Shown: positions 25,320 through 36,167 of the stretch, piece after piece
Position numbering within the stretch: the stretch's first letter is position 1
Layout: each line of letters begins with the position of its first letter
Origin: Microcebus murinus
Lineage: Eukaryota; Chordata; Mammalia; Primates; Cheirogaleidae
Direction of reading: 5' to 3'
DNA length: 64,000 nt
Assembly: GCF_040939455.1 (NCBI RefSeq)
Contig: NC_134108.1
Location: forward strand, 19,063,501-19,127,500
The notes under the pieces: model-generated
Seen by the model: the letters and a program-made list of their open reading frames with translations, nothing else
The model's database searches: none
What the model was told of the DNA's origin: nothing
Position numbers and translations under genes: made by a program

Positions 25320-26590
25320 TTCATAGATATACACAAAAATAGCACTCAATAGATAAAAAATTTACAGTGTCTGGTAGAGAATTAAAAATTATCAGATATA
25401 CAAGGAAACAGGAAAATACAACCCATGATAAACAGAAAAATCAATTAATCAAAAGAGACCCATAATGTTAGATTTAGAAAAGACATTAGAAAAGTTTATT
25501 ATAGATGGAATATATGTATTTCATAGAGTCAACAATTTAAGTAGGGAGAAGAAAGACTTAAGGGAGATCCAAGTAAGACTTCTAGAGATGAAAATTTTAA
25601 TGTGTGAGATGAAAAATATATGAATTGGATTAGACATTGCAGAAGAAACCACTAGTGAACTTGATCACATAACAATAGAAACTGTCTAAAATGAAACCCA
25701 AAGAGAAAAGATAATCTGGAAAAAAATGGAAAGATTATTATGGCACTGTGAGACAATTTCAAATAGCATAATATGCTGGTAATTTGAGTCCTGCATGAAA
25801 GTAGAAAAACTATTTGAAGAAATAATGACAAATGTTTTCCAAATTTGATGAAAACTATAAGCCTATAGACCCAAGAAACTCAAATGACCCCAAGCAAAAT
25901 AAACATAAAACAAAACTACATCAAGGCACATCATACTCATATGATGATGAAGAGAAAATTTTAAAGAAAAAACCCAATAATAATAAAGCAATAATAATAA
26001 AAATAAATCTTAAAAGCACCCAGAGAAGAAAACTATGTTACATTTAAAGGATGAAAAGTAAGAATGATGGAATATTTTTCATCAGCTACATAATTGAGAA
26101 GATAGTAGTGCAATATCTTTAGTGTATTGAAAGAAAATAATCAACCAGGAAAATACATTTCCAGTGGAAATATCTTTAAAATAATGGCAAAATAAAGACA
26201 ACCTGACATAGAAAATCTGAAAGAATTCATATCTGGCAGACTTATACTACATCAAATTTTGAAAGAAGAACAATGATACCAGATGGGAATATGAATCTAA
26301 TCAGACAAACAGGGAATACTGAAAATAGTAACTATGTGGGTAAATTTATAAGAACCTTTTCATATTATATAAATATTTCAAATCCTAATTGAATCTTTAA
26401 ACAAAAATAATAACAATGTAATCAGGGGTTTAAAACCTGCATAAAAGTACAAAGATTAAAGGCCAAGGTGAGAGAAAAGGAAGTATACTATTACAAGGCT
26501 ATTATATTATGTGTGAAGTGATAAAATACATCACTTGAATATAGACTGTTATAAGTTAGAGATGTCTAATATAAGCTAAAGCAACCAAAA
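25320..26590 (+). mobile_element. Old L1M fragment, 5'/ORF1-side
   Basis: A-rich plus-strand block matching the first part of old L1M or HAL1 elements: 'gaagaaataatgacaaatgt', 'ttccaaatttgatgaaaact', 'acccaagaaactcaaatgac', 'cccagagaagaaaactatgt', and 'tattgaaagaaaataatcaa' followed by 'ccaggaaa'. It may begin earlier (24.7 kb), where similarity is weak. No ORF1 frame survives. Confidence 0.6.
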
Positions 26591-26829
26591 TGAACCCACA
26601 TTTAGTGTGTAAGGGGATCTACAGATGTGTAAGGGCCTCTGAAGAAGTACTCCCAAGTGCCCAGGGGATTCCAGGCTTAGAACCTAGATCCGTGGTGATC
26701 CTAAGCTTCGAGATGCCCCCAGGGCTGTTTCAAGGTATCTAGCTAGACACAGTCTGTGCACCTGGGAGGATTTTTAAGAATAAGTCTGACTGGTAAACAT
26801 TGGGACAATGGGACTATACTGACCTTGAA
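26591..26829. other. No recognisable feature
   Basis: Short spacer between the L1M fragment and the MIR; nothing recognised. Confidence 0.4.
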
Positions 26830-27030
26830 GCCTTTAGAGGAAGCAGGAAGCAAGCCTTGGCTGAGAATATTAGTTTTATTTCCTGCTAGCTGTGTGATCC
26901 TGGTCAAAGTACCTAAGATCCCTGAATCTCACAATCCCTCATTTTTAAATATGAGGATAATAATTTCAGTCCAACCTACTTTACAAGCACCATATGAGGC
27001 TCAATTCAGACATTGTTGAAATCTGGCTAT
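26830..27030 (+). mobile_element. MIR SINE
   Basis: The MIR core is clear: 'ctgctagctgtgtgatcctg', 'gtcaaagtacctaagatccc', 'tgaatctcacaatccctcat', 'aaatatgaggataataattt'. Confidence 0.85.
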
Positions 27031-28057
27031 ATAAGAGCAACTCTGTCAAATGTAAACAATTATTACTTTGCATATAAAGGCAGACTGCATAAATCAAGGG
27101 GGGTTTTAAACAATGCATTTGGATGTTATGCTTTTGAATGGGGCCAGATGAGTCTGCTTTGTCTTTCAGAGTGATCAGAAAGCCAGGTGAGATGCCAAAA
27201 GTACTTTTGTACTCTTCACAAGAGCAAATGTCACAGGCGAAAGTCAATCCATTTCTTTCCTATAATGCATTTGCCATCACCACTGAGGTCTCATGGATTT
27301 CCCAGTTTCTTCAGGAGCTTTTTGTAATCTGATGCCTGATTCTGCCCCAGGACGGCATGCTGGGGGTTTATGAGGTCCTTGAATGTGCTGTCATGAACCT
27401 ACTGTCCCTTCAGTAATCGTAGCTCACATCATCATGGACTGCCCAAGTGCTGTCACAGAATGATGCCAGCTAGAACCTGTGAAAGAGTAAAACACGCTTG
27501 CGATATCCATGGCTGCTTAGCAGGGGCTTTTTGAATTACCTGTCTGTGCTGTTATTACAAAAGTGGATATTGACGACCCCCACCTTGCGGGAGTCAGGAC
27601 GGAGTCCATGCTGCAGGGTGATTTTACCTTTTTCTTACCCTGAGTGTAAAGCTTTGAAAAGGTGTAAATTTTCCTGAACGGCAATTCATATATCATTTGG
27701 TTTTGGAAACTCCATGCCTGTGGCTGCCTCCTCCCCCTTCAATTCTATTGTGTTGGCTGCAGTGACATCTCCAGAGCAAACTCATTTATAGTCCGGGCAC
27801 CAGCAAACTAGCGCTGCTTGAACACCCTACCGGGAAGCAATTATTCCATCCAAGGCCTCTTATTGTCCTCATCATGCCACTAATTTCTGCCTGATTTACA
27901 TGTGCCTTTGCCACTGCCTGTTATTTGCCTGGTGCTGACACCACAGGTGCCATTATCAGAGCAGGCCTGACTGTCTCTCTGTTTCTTCCCTGCAGAGTCA
28001 GGCTGGCATTCTGACATTTGAAAAGAGAGAACATGGAGGAGATTGGAATGCTAGTTC
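27031..28057. other. Repeat-poor block, candidate noncoding regulatory sequence
   Basis: About 1 kb with mixed base composition and no repeat signature between two MIR copies. It contains 'attactttgcatataaaggc', the E-box-like 'tttacatgtgcctttgccac' and a polypyrimidine tract 'ctctgtttcttccctgcag' that resembles a splice acceptor. No long frame. Candidate enhancer or conserved noncoding element by appearance only. Confidence 0.3.
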
Positions 28058-28064
28058 TTGCATG

Positions 28065-28300
28065 CCCTTAACAAAGCGCTTTGCACTGGATTAGAAGTCA
28101 CAGATTTCCGGATTCTTCTTCTGACATGGCCATTTACAGGTCATGTAAACACAGATAAATCACTCTCTCTGAAGCTCAGTTTCTCATTTGAAATTGAGTT
28201 GACAATACAAGAGTTTCAGCCTGGTGAAGTCTCACATCTATTTCCTAGATATCATTTCCTGCTCAGCCTCTTGGGATTACCTGAAATGCAGAATGGGAAC
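28065..28300 (+). mobile_element. Degenerate MIR/MIR3 SINE
   Basis: Weak MIR-like order: 'ggattcttcttctgacatgg', 'aaacacagataaatcactct', 'gaagctcagtttctcatttg'. Very diverged. Confidence 0.55.
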
Positions 28301-28744
28301 ACTTATGATAGAGCTATTATAATATGTTTAATTAACATAGTTTAGTTAACATAAATGACATTAGTTACATGGTATCCTTCCTTCACACTGTCAAATTCTT
28401 GATCTCTGAGTCTGGGGATACAAAGATGAAATTCTCCCAGGCAACGACAAGGGTGGATGGCTAGGTAGCACACCACAAGGCTCTCTGGGAACCCAGCCTG
28501 TCCTGCGGGGAAAGTCACAGAAATGAGGAGCCATGGGAGGTGTATGGGTCCTCGGCTGGCTGTCATATTCTGGGCACTGCACAGAGACAGCAGAGCCAGA
28601 TGCCCGAGTCTGAGAGACTGACGGCTGGGCTCTCTCTGCATGATCAGAGAAGCACCAGCTGTTCTTTGATGTGATCTGGCTCCAGGATTCAATATCAATT
28701 TGATGCATCAAATCCTACTACCTGCCTCATCCTTTCAGTCAGTG
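28301..28744. other. No recognisable feature
   Basis: Overlapping minus-strand frames of 118 and 106 codons lie here (28342-28711) without recognisable domains. I treat them as chance frames. Confidence 0.4.
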
Positions 28745-29090
28745 TGCTTGGTTGGGGAAATTGTGTGGCAGATACAGTTAACATCCACTAAATTCCATGT
28801 GCTTTCCTACATTTCCCAGGCTCCCCTGCTAGACTGGGGACCTGTGGCTAGTTCTGGCCAAGAGGCAAGGAGCAGACGTGCTGGTGCCAGTACGGAGTGG
28901 GACAATAAGAGCCAATCTGCCTGCCATGGGGACTGTTGCAGATGATGTGGCTACAGGATGGAGCTGACTGCCCAACTTGTGCTGGACTTGACCTGAGCAG
29001 GAAATGAGCCTTTGTTGTTTTTAGCCACCCAGAGTCTGGGCTTGTGTGCCGCAGCAGCTAGTGCTTAATATCCCACCTAAGACAGGGTAA
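28745..29090 (+). repeat. Ancient interspersed repeat, family not assigned
   Basis: Shows the generic wording of an old mammalian LTR or DNA repeat: 'catttcccaggctcccctgc', 'ggctagttctggccaagagg', 'gttgtttttagccacccaga'. The right part contains 'cagcagctagtgcttaatat'. Name uncertain. Confidence 0.4.
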
Positions 29091-30157
29091 AAAATGTGGA
29101 AAAGTGAGATCCAGCATGAGAAAGTTATCTAGAGAAAATTTCAGTTTGTAAGGAAGTGCATTCTAACAGAACTTTTCAATAATAGAATGGTCAAAAAAAA
29201 AAAATAAAAAAAAGAAGGTATTGATCCATCCAATGAGAGGGTGAGCTCTGGGTCACCACAGTGTTTAAGAAATGCTTGCATGCAAGAGATACTGTTAAGC
29301 AGCTGCGGAGGGTGTTCCTGCTGCACCTTCTCGCCTTGATTATTGGAATACTCAAGAGATGGGGCCTAGGAAAGTCTTCATGAGTGTAAGACAGTGTTAA
29401 CGCGTAAATGGTGGGTATATGGAAAATGCACCAAGCATATTTCTCCTGTACCAAAGTCAACTCACTCCTTTGTGATTTCTAAGGAAGAAAATGTGTGCTG
29501 TCCTTTCATAGGACTACTAAACCAGAATGACTTTGACACAGGCACCAATTTTCTTTCCTAATTTACTAGATTTCTTCGGGCCAAGATACTCTTGTCTTCA
29601 GGCTTGTTGCCAGGCAACAGCCTAAAACCCTTGCTTTAGAGCAGCTCAGAGTAGTCCATCTTTAAAAAAAGTAAAACTTCACTAGTTTCTTCTGACCCCC
29701 ATTAAAAACAAAAGATTTACTGGCATTTTGCAAGGTGGCCTTCAGTACCTTCAGAAAATTCTTTGGTATTAGGGTGTTGATAGTAACTTTTTTGCTCTCT
29801 TAAACTCATGCCACATAAATGCAACTTACCTTCTGTAGCCTTCTAAGGTTATATAACCAGTTTATGCTTAAAAAAGAAATCGACATGATAGTCAAGGTGA
29901 TCATCAGAAATTCAAGATAACAGGTGGTGTGCAAATGTAACACATCGGGATAAGAGAACTGCCCACAAGACAGGAGCTGTCTGGAGGGGGCAGTTAACAT
30001 TTTCATTTTAACCCTAAACAATTCCTCAGAAAGGAATAGAATATAACGTTAGTGGTCGAAGGAACTTAATGCTCCAAATTCTCCAATTTCTAGGAGTTTG
30101 AAAATAAGCAAAGATATAAAGGGGTTCTCTGATGTTACAGAATTAAAAGCAGATCCA
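29091..30157. other. Mostly unique spacer with an X-box motif
   Basis: Contains a short A-rich tract near 29190-29218 and the X-box palindrome listed separately. No gene or repeat recognised. Confidence 0.45.
29606..29618. promoter_or_regulatory. RFX-type X-box palindrome
   Basis: The 13-mer 'gttgccaggcaac' is a perfect inverted repeat of half-site GTTGCC with a 1-bp spacer. It fits the RFX-family X-box consensus (two half-sites separated by 0-3 bp). Flanking bases 'ggctt' and 'agcct' partly extend the symmetry. Binding is inferred from the motif alone. Confidence 0.55.
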
Positions 30158-30489
30158 GGCCAGGCGCTGTGGCTCACGCCTGTAATCCTAGCTCTTGGGA
30201 GGCCGAGGCGAGCGGATTGCTCAAGGTCAGGAGTTCAAAACCAGCCTGAGCGAGACCCCGTCTCTACTATAAATAGAAAGAAATTAATTGGCCAACTGAT
30301 ATATATATATAAAAAAAAATTAGCTGGGCATGGTGGCGCATGCCTGTAGTCCCAGCTACCCGGGAGGCTGAGGCAGAAGGATCACTCGAGCCCAGGAGTT
30401 TGAGGTTGCTGTGAGCTAGGCTGACGCCACGGCACTCACTCTAGCCCGGGCAACAAAGCGAGACTCTGTCTCAAAAAAAAAAAAAAAAA
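30158..30489 (+). mobile_element. Young lemur-type Alu SINE
   Basis: Low-divergence forward Alu. It starts 'ggccaggcgctgtggctcac', has the diagnostic 'cctagctcttgggaggccg' (contracted relative to 'agcactttgggaggc'), the linker 'ttaattggccaactgatata', and ends with a long uninterrupted poly-A. TSD 'aaaagcagatcca' at 30145-30157 and 30490-30502. The same diagnostic occurs in the Alu at 61.3 kb. Confidence 0.96.
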
Positions 30490-30646
30490 AAAAGCAGATC
30501 CAAGACTAACCCTTGAGTCTCTCAATATCCAATCATTGCTTTTTGAATTATACAACCAATGCACTCCTTAGAGATGTACTATGGTTAATTTTGGTAAAAC
30601 TCATCCACCTAAGAAGAGATAGACTTAGGTTGTGGAGTTACTACTG

Positions 30647-30672
30647 CATTCATTCATTCATTCATTCATTTA
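30647..30672. repeat. (CATT)n microsatellite
   Basis: About six perfect copies of the tetranucleotide, reading 'cattcattcattcattcatt'. Confidence 0.9.
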
Positions 30673-30785
30673 CTGTTCTTGACCTCAAGAAGCACCTTTT
30701 TTTAAAATATGGAAATAGTAGGCACTGATCCAGATATTGCCTTAGAGGAGAGATTTGCATATTCTTTTTCCTATTAAGCACACCA

Positions 30786-31307
30786 GTGTTTTGTGAGGCA
30801 CAAATCTTAAGCACAGTGTGCCCCATTCCTGGCTTCTCATTCTTTAGGTGTAAAGGTCAATGCTGGCCTCTTTCCCTCATCACAGAGAGGATTCAGCTCA
30901 CCTCTTCTGCTCTTCCAGAGCCCCCCGGGGACAAGGAAGATGTACCATCCTCCAAGGACCATCCAGGCAGGCAGAGACCCACCCTTCTGTTAGGACTATG
31001 TGGAGCTCAGAGGGCCAAGCTCTTTCCAGGAGAAGCAAGTGCTGCATCCTCCCCTAGGATGCACTTTCCTTCCTGGATCCCTGGGTTCTGTCTGGCTCAG
31101 AGAGCAAATAAAGTCCTGCACAGCCCTTTGGCTTTGTTCCTGGCAGCTGTCTTGTGCGGGAAGTGGGTTGGCAGATGGCCGCGAGCTGCGAGGGCGGAGG
31201 AACAGGTACGTGTTTTAAGACCATGTTTTTTAGAGTTCCAGTTTGAATCTAAGTTTAGTTCTTGTTGTTTTTTCCTACCTAAGGATCCCTTCCCCACTGC
31301 TTCATAA
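30786..31307 (+). other. GC-rich block with a 173-codon open frame
   Basis: The longest open frame in the window. It has no recognisable domain. The predicted product is rich in P, S, L and R, with one hydrophobic stretch near residues 112-125. The block is much GC-richer than its surroundings. Near 31204 'ggaacag|gtacgtg' resembles a splice donor, and near 30847 'cattctttag|gtg' resembles an acceptor. An 'aataaa' lies at about 31106-31111. It could be an unannotated noncoding exon, an old repeat, or chance. Confidence 0.25.
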
Positions 31308-31872
31308 ATAGCTGTTTCATCTGAGCTTCAAGATGAGGTTCCAGCTGCCAGGGTGCCCTGCTGTGATCTCTCCTTTGCACCTGGTATACCACATGAGGTC
31401 ACCTTGCCATGAGCACCAGTTGTGAGTGCCATGTGCATGTGCCTCTTTGGAGGCTAAGTCGAACAGCAGGTAAGTTAAAAAACCAAGGAGCTGCCTTTCT
31501 GGAATCATAAAATGGGCATTGCACTAGAAAGGATGGTCAGTTTGAAGATGCCAAGACGAGAGACAGTTCTCAAAGTGGACAGGAGGCTGGAGGACAAACA
31601 GAGAAGACCAAACAAGACAGAATAAAGAAATACCACCAGTGAGCACGCTGGTGTGGCGTTCTAATGCTGTCTTCATCAGAGAAGCCTTTTCAGACACACC
31701 TGCTCACTGACAGAGGATGGGAGCAGTGGTACAAACCCAGAAGTAAGCTTCAGGCAAATTTAAGGGGCTGCAGGTTGGCTGGTTACCATCCTGGTGCATG
31801 TAATCCCTGGTTTTGATGTCAATTTGTTTCCTCCTTATTCACTACAAAACTTCCAAGCTCCCTTCCCATCAA

Positions 31873-31874
<2 letters not shown>
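31308..31874. other. No recognisable feature
   Basis: No repeat family or gene recognised. Confidence 0.4.

Positions 31875-31914
<40 letters not shown>
31875..31914. repeat. (CA)n microsatellite
   Basis: About 20 uninterrupted CA units, followed by 'gcatgcacacacag', which keeps the purine-pyrimidine alternation. Confidence 0.95.
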
Positions 31915-31917
<3 letters not shown>

Positions 31918-32135
31918 TGCACACACAGATCTGTATGTGTGTATACCCTATATATCTATGTGTGTATTAAGTTAAGTAAGCAGGAGATCACTAGCCTGAG
32001 GCTATTTCTGTACTTTGAGTTCCTATGTAACAAACTGCAACCTAATTTACACATGAACAACCCAAAATTTGGGGTATTTTTTGGTAACAAGTCGCCAGGG
32101 TTCTTCTGAGTTTTATCCCAAATGGACTGCTAGCA

Positions 32136-32160
32136 GGGCAGGGGTGGGGGGGGTGAGGGG
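32136..32160 (+). other. G-quadruplex motif
   Basis: Four G-runs of 3, 4, 8 and 4 separated by 'ca', 't' and 'tga' meet the canonical G4 pattern with loops of 1-3 nt. No promoter-like context is visible. Confidence 0.7.
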
Positions 32161-33624
32161 TGGAGGATGGTGAGGCAAATGAAGTGCTCAGGATGCAAAA
32201 TTTAAGGAGGAGCTTGCACAACTCTTAGAGTGACTGCCTCCCTGGATTTTGTGCCTCAGGGGCTTCCTCCCCCCACACCAGTTCAGGCCCTGACAGCCAG
32301 AGGGTGGAGACTGGAGGCATGGTGACCAGCATGAAGAAAGAGTCTCCTTATAGGCTTCAAAATCAGTTTTCATAGATACCTGCTCGCTCTAAGTATTAAC
32401 CCAGGGATACCTTAAGTTTTATATTCATTTGCTAATCCATTCGCTAAGTCAAAATATAAAGTGTCTCTTGAGACATGTCAATGTGTCATGCTATTTCTTA
32501 ATGCTTGATAATTTTGAAGTATAGCTGAGAAAAAAAAGATTCTGGGCAATAATAACAGAAGGGGCTTGGGCCGAAAATGATACTGATTTGGCACCAACCT
32601 AATTTTATTTTAGTAGAATAGAAATCCTGGAATAGTATGGCATTAAGGATAAATTTAAGATATAAAATTATTAGACATATTAAGGAGAAATGAAGGTTAT
32701 AAGATGAAAACATGAGTATATTCCTCAAATTGATTCATTGTCTACTAAGGCAAAATGTGCAAAATTCCCAGGGAGTACACATTGGAAAGGACATATCCTA
32801 TCACTAAAGTAGAATCATCCCATTTCCAAGTACACAGATGTTCAGTGACTTCCGGTCACCTTTGGCCTTGCCTAAGTCACAAACGTAAAGGCAATGTTGT
32901 TATAATAACAAATATGTGGTGCATTCATTTTTGAGGGTTCTAAAAATCATTGTGGTCATAAATGTTTTATCCAAATGGGAAATTAAATGAACAGGAAAAT
33001 ATTACATTATATTCATATTAAAGAAGTAGTGATTTTGAAAAACAATTGCTTTTGAAAATAAATAGGCAATTATTTCAGATCTATCACTAAAGGCTAATTG
33101 TATCAGCTAAAAATAAGTGATGTAAGTACTGTTGCAGGGATTCCTATTAAAGAAACAATGGTACCTAGACAGACGATTTCCTCTAGCAGGTGCATGCTAA
33201 TGATCTTCCAGCCTTAGACACTTCCTCTTGACTTTCAGTCATTCTTCTCCAAGGGATTCTTGATAGACTGGAGCTAAAAAATTTTATATAAACATGGAAG
33301 GGGAAAGAAATACTGATGAGGTAGTACTGAAACTTGCTGTACATCTTTTCACCAACATTAAAGAAGGGATGGTTAAGAGTTTGTTACTTTTGTAAATCAT
33401 CCATTTTTTTCTTATTTTCTCTATTCATGTTTAATTATTTATTCAGTACCCAAACAGTGTTGTGGTAACCATATTGAGGGTGGAGGTGATACGGAGGCAT
33501 TTTTGCAGAAAGCCTCATTATGTGAGCAATAAACCTTGTCATCACTCTTAGTGCCTGTGTGGCTTCATCAGTCTTCACACTGACATCAATATTGAGTGGA
33601 AAATTTGGTCTCACCTTCTATGGT
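32161..33624. other. No recognisable gene or repeat
   Basis: AT-rich from 32.4 kb on. A stretch at 33450-33600 ('gtgagcaataaaccttgtca', 'tgtgtggcttcatcagtctt') looks LTR-like but I cannot name it. Confidence 0.35.
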
Positions 33625-33770
33625 GCAATCTCATGACACACCTCCTCAGAGACACCTTCTCTAACGATCATCCTAAGGTGACTTTGCTCTATTTCTCTAT
33701 CGCATCCAGTCTCTGCGTGGCCTCATCTTCCCTACCTGTCTTGTTTCATGCAACTAATTTATTTGCCTTC
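33625..33770 (+). mobile_element. L2 LINE 3' fragment
   Basis: L2-like wording: 'cctcctcagagacaccttct', 'ctttgctctatttctctatc', then a pyrimidine-rich stretch. Diverged. Confidence 0.5.
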
Positions 33771-33989
33771 ACCTGCAGGCATTTAAATTTGTGGTTTATA
33801 AAAGTCCACTAAACCCAATATGTCAAGGTTTGGGGCTTTGCTTTAGAATAAACATTAGGCAATCTCCTTACCATCAAATTGCCTAAAAAGCCTTTGTCTC
33901 TAACTATAACCTCTAAATGTTTGGAAAGCCAAAAGTTTTTTCAGTTACTCATTTGGCAGCTAAACTTGACCTGAACTGACATTAGGTTT

Positions 33990-34500
33990 TTATAGCAGTT
34001 ATCAAACATTTTAGTCTTAGAACTCGTTTCACTCTTAAAAATGTATTTAGGATATCAAAGATCTTTCACATATGTGTGTCATATCTATTTTTAGTTACCA
34101 TAGTAGAAATTAAAACAGAAAAAAATATTTAAAGTTTGTTTAAAAATCATAACAATTTCATTACATGTTGAAATAAATGACATTTTTTAGGAAGTAGCCA
34201 TATTTTCCAAACTAAAATTTTAAAAAGAATAGTGACATTATCTTATATTCTTGCAAGTGTCTTTATAGTCTTGCTCAATAGAAAACAGCCAGATTCTTAT
34301 ATCTGAGTCTATATTCAATTCATTATGATATCACATATCATCGAGACCTTTGAAAACTTTACTGTATACTCATGAGAAAATGAGAATAAAAAAAGGTATA
34401 TGTATTAGTATTTTTATGAAAGTAATATTGACTGCATGGATTCCCTGAAAATGTCTTGGGAATTCCCAGGAACCTTTAAATCATACTTTGAGAGTAAATG
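33990..34500. mobile_element. hAT-Charlie-type DNA transposon fossil
   Basis: Matches a common hAT-Charlie nonautonomous element: 'aaagatctttcacatatgtg', 'gtcatatctatttttagtta', 'ccatagtagaaattaaaaca', 'ttgctcaatagaaaacagcc' and 'tactttgagag' at the right end. Subfamily not assigned. Confidence 0.6.
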
Positions 34501-35103
34501 GGCTATACATACAATTCACTGGAGACTTACTATTATAGTATGTTTGATTACATGGTGCTTCCCCAGACACTGCAGGGTGTGAGGACATATAATACAATAT
34601 ATGTACTGTATAAACTGTAAACTATAAAAATTCCAAATTTAAAAAACAAAATCAATCCTTAAGGTTTTTAGATAAGCAATTATGCACCCTCCACATTTTC
34701 TTAAATAAACTACTTTTATGGTAATGATAAAAACTAAAAAATGTTAACACACAACAATAATAAAGAAAATTAATAATTACCTAATTATTAAATAAATAAT
34801 AAAGAAAATGTCAGCATAATGCAGTGGCAGATATGTTTTACAGAGTTTAAAACTTTTATAGTATGAGGAGACATAGCACACTTGAAGTGCTGTCTGTGGT
34901 GTATGACATCCCTTTATTTATTAAGCAAATAGTTATTAATCATCTGCTATGAGTGCCTTATGGCCATGAAGTTACTAAATTACTAAAGTTACTTAGAGAT
35001 GGTTAAAAAAATATCACACAGTTTCATAAAGGTTCTGACCAGAGAGACTGATGAATTGGGATTTAATTTTTGTAGCATGATTTAGATTTTGATATGGACT
35101 TTG
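34501..35103. other. No recognisable feature
   Basis: AT-rich spacer with short A/T runs; nothing recognised. Confidence 0.45.
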
Positions 35104-35281
35104 CAGGGGTTGGCAAACTATGGCTTGTGCCCCAAATTCTGCCCTCCACCTGTTTTTGTAAATATGCTTCCTCCCCATTTATTTATGTATTATTCATCCT
35201 GCTTCTGTGCTATGAAAACTGAGTGATGAGTCTAAAATATTTGCTATCTGGCCCTTTACAGAGAAAGTTCACCCACCCTTG
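35104..35281. mobile_element. hAT-type MITE
   Basis: A 178-bp element with inverted ends 'caggggttggcaaac' and 'gttcacccacccttg'. The interior has 'cctgtttttgtaaatatgct' and 'aaaatatttgctatctggcc' followed by 'ctttacagagaaag'. This is the well-known hAT-Charlie MITE wording. No clear 8-bp TSD seen. Confidence 0.7.
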
Positions 35282-35608
35282 ATTCATAAATTAATTTGAG
35301 TGTTCCCCCAATAACTGGAAAAATAAGATCCAGTTTATTAAATGGTAAGTGATCTATGGCTCAGATGTTTCGGGAAATTTCTGATGATTTAAGTTCCTAG
35401 TGTAGATTGCATCAAAAAGACTCTAAGTTGGTGGAATATAGCCTAAGTAGAAATGATTTACTGAGAGGAGAGTTACAATTGAGGCCAAGTATCCATTCTA
35501 ACTCAATTTTATTGATGATCCCACTGTTGCCCTTCTTGGTGATTTCTGAGGCCAAGGTTTCTTGTTTGTTCGTTTGTTTGTAAACCATTGTTTCTCTTAT
35601 AGACTTAA

Positions 35609-36167
35609 AATCTTAGCTATCATTAATATTTTTATTAATTAATTTATTTCAAAATATTAAGGGGGTACAAATGTTTTTGGTTACATGGACTGCTTTTGTA
35701 ATGGTTGAGTCATGGCTATAGGTGTGCTGTCATACAGACAGTGATCATTGTAACCATTAGGTGAGTTTACCCCTTCCCTCTTACCCTCTCCCCACTGCTT
35801 GATTTCCACTGAGTTTTACTGCCCTCTGTGCACATATGTGTTCATCAGTTAGTTCCAATGTAATAATGAGTGCATGTAGTATTTGTTTCTCCATCCTTAA
35901 GATACTTGACTTAGGAGAATGATCTACAGTTCCATCCAAATTGTTGCAAAAGGCATTAATTCGTCCTGTTTATGGCTGAGTAGTATTCTATAGTATACAT
36001 ATACCACATTTTATCAATCCCCTCATGAATTGATGAGTACTTGGTTTGATTCCACATCTTTGCAATTGTGAATTGCACTGCAATAAACATTTGAGTGCAG
36101 ATGTCTTATTGACAGAAAGACTTCTTTTCCTTTGGGGAGATACTCAGTAGAGAAATTGCTGGATTGA
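35609..36167 (-). mobile_element. L1 3' portion of a 5'-inverted insertion
   Basis: Reverse L1 3' UTR and late ORF2: 'aagggggtacaaatgttttt', 'ttggttacatggactgcttt', then 'tatggctgagtagtattcta' and 'tgctggattgaatggcagc'. It is fused at ~36168 to the forward segment of the same element. The 10-bp string 'atagacttaa' at 35599-35608 recurs at 37629-37638 and is the probable TSD of the whole insertion. Between the L1 tail and that TSD are ~50 bp of A/T-rich sequence that could be a decayed tail or short transduction. Confidence 0.8.

Noticed and set aside
28342..28711. 118- and 106-codon minus-strand frames
   Set aside because: Two overlapping frames in different phases, no domains, no splice or promoter context.
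31875..31926. CRISPR-like or satellite array
   Set aside because: Simple CA dinucleotide repeat. No regularly spaced repeat-spacer array exists in the window, and the organism is a primate.
32589..32602. MADE1/mariner terminus 'ggcaccaacctaa'
   Set aside because: Only about 13 bp match; no second terminus or interior.
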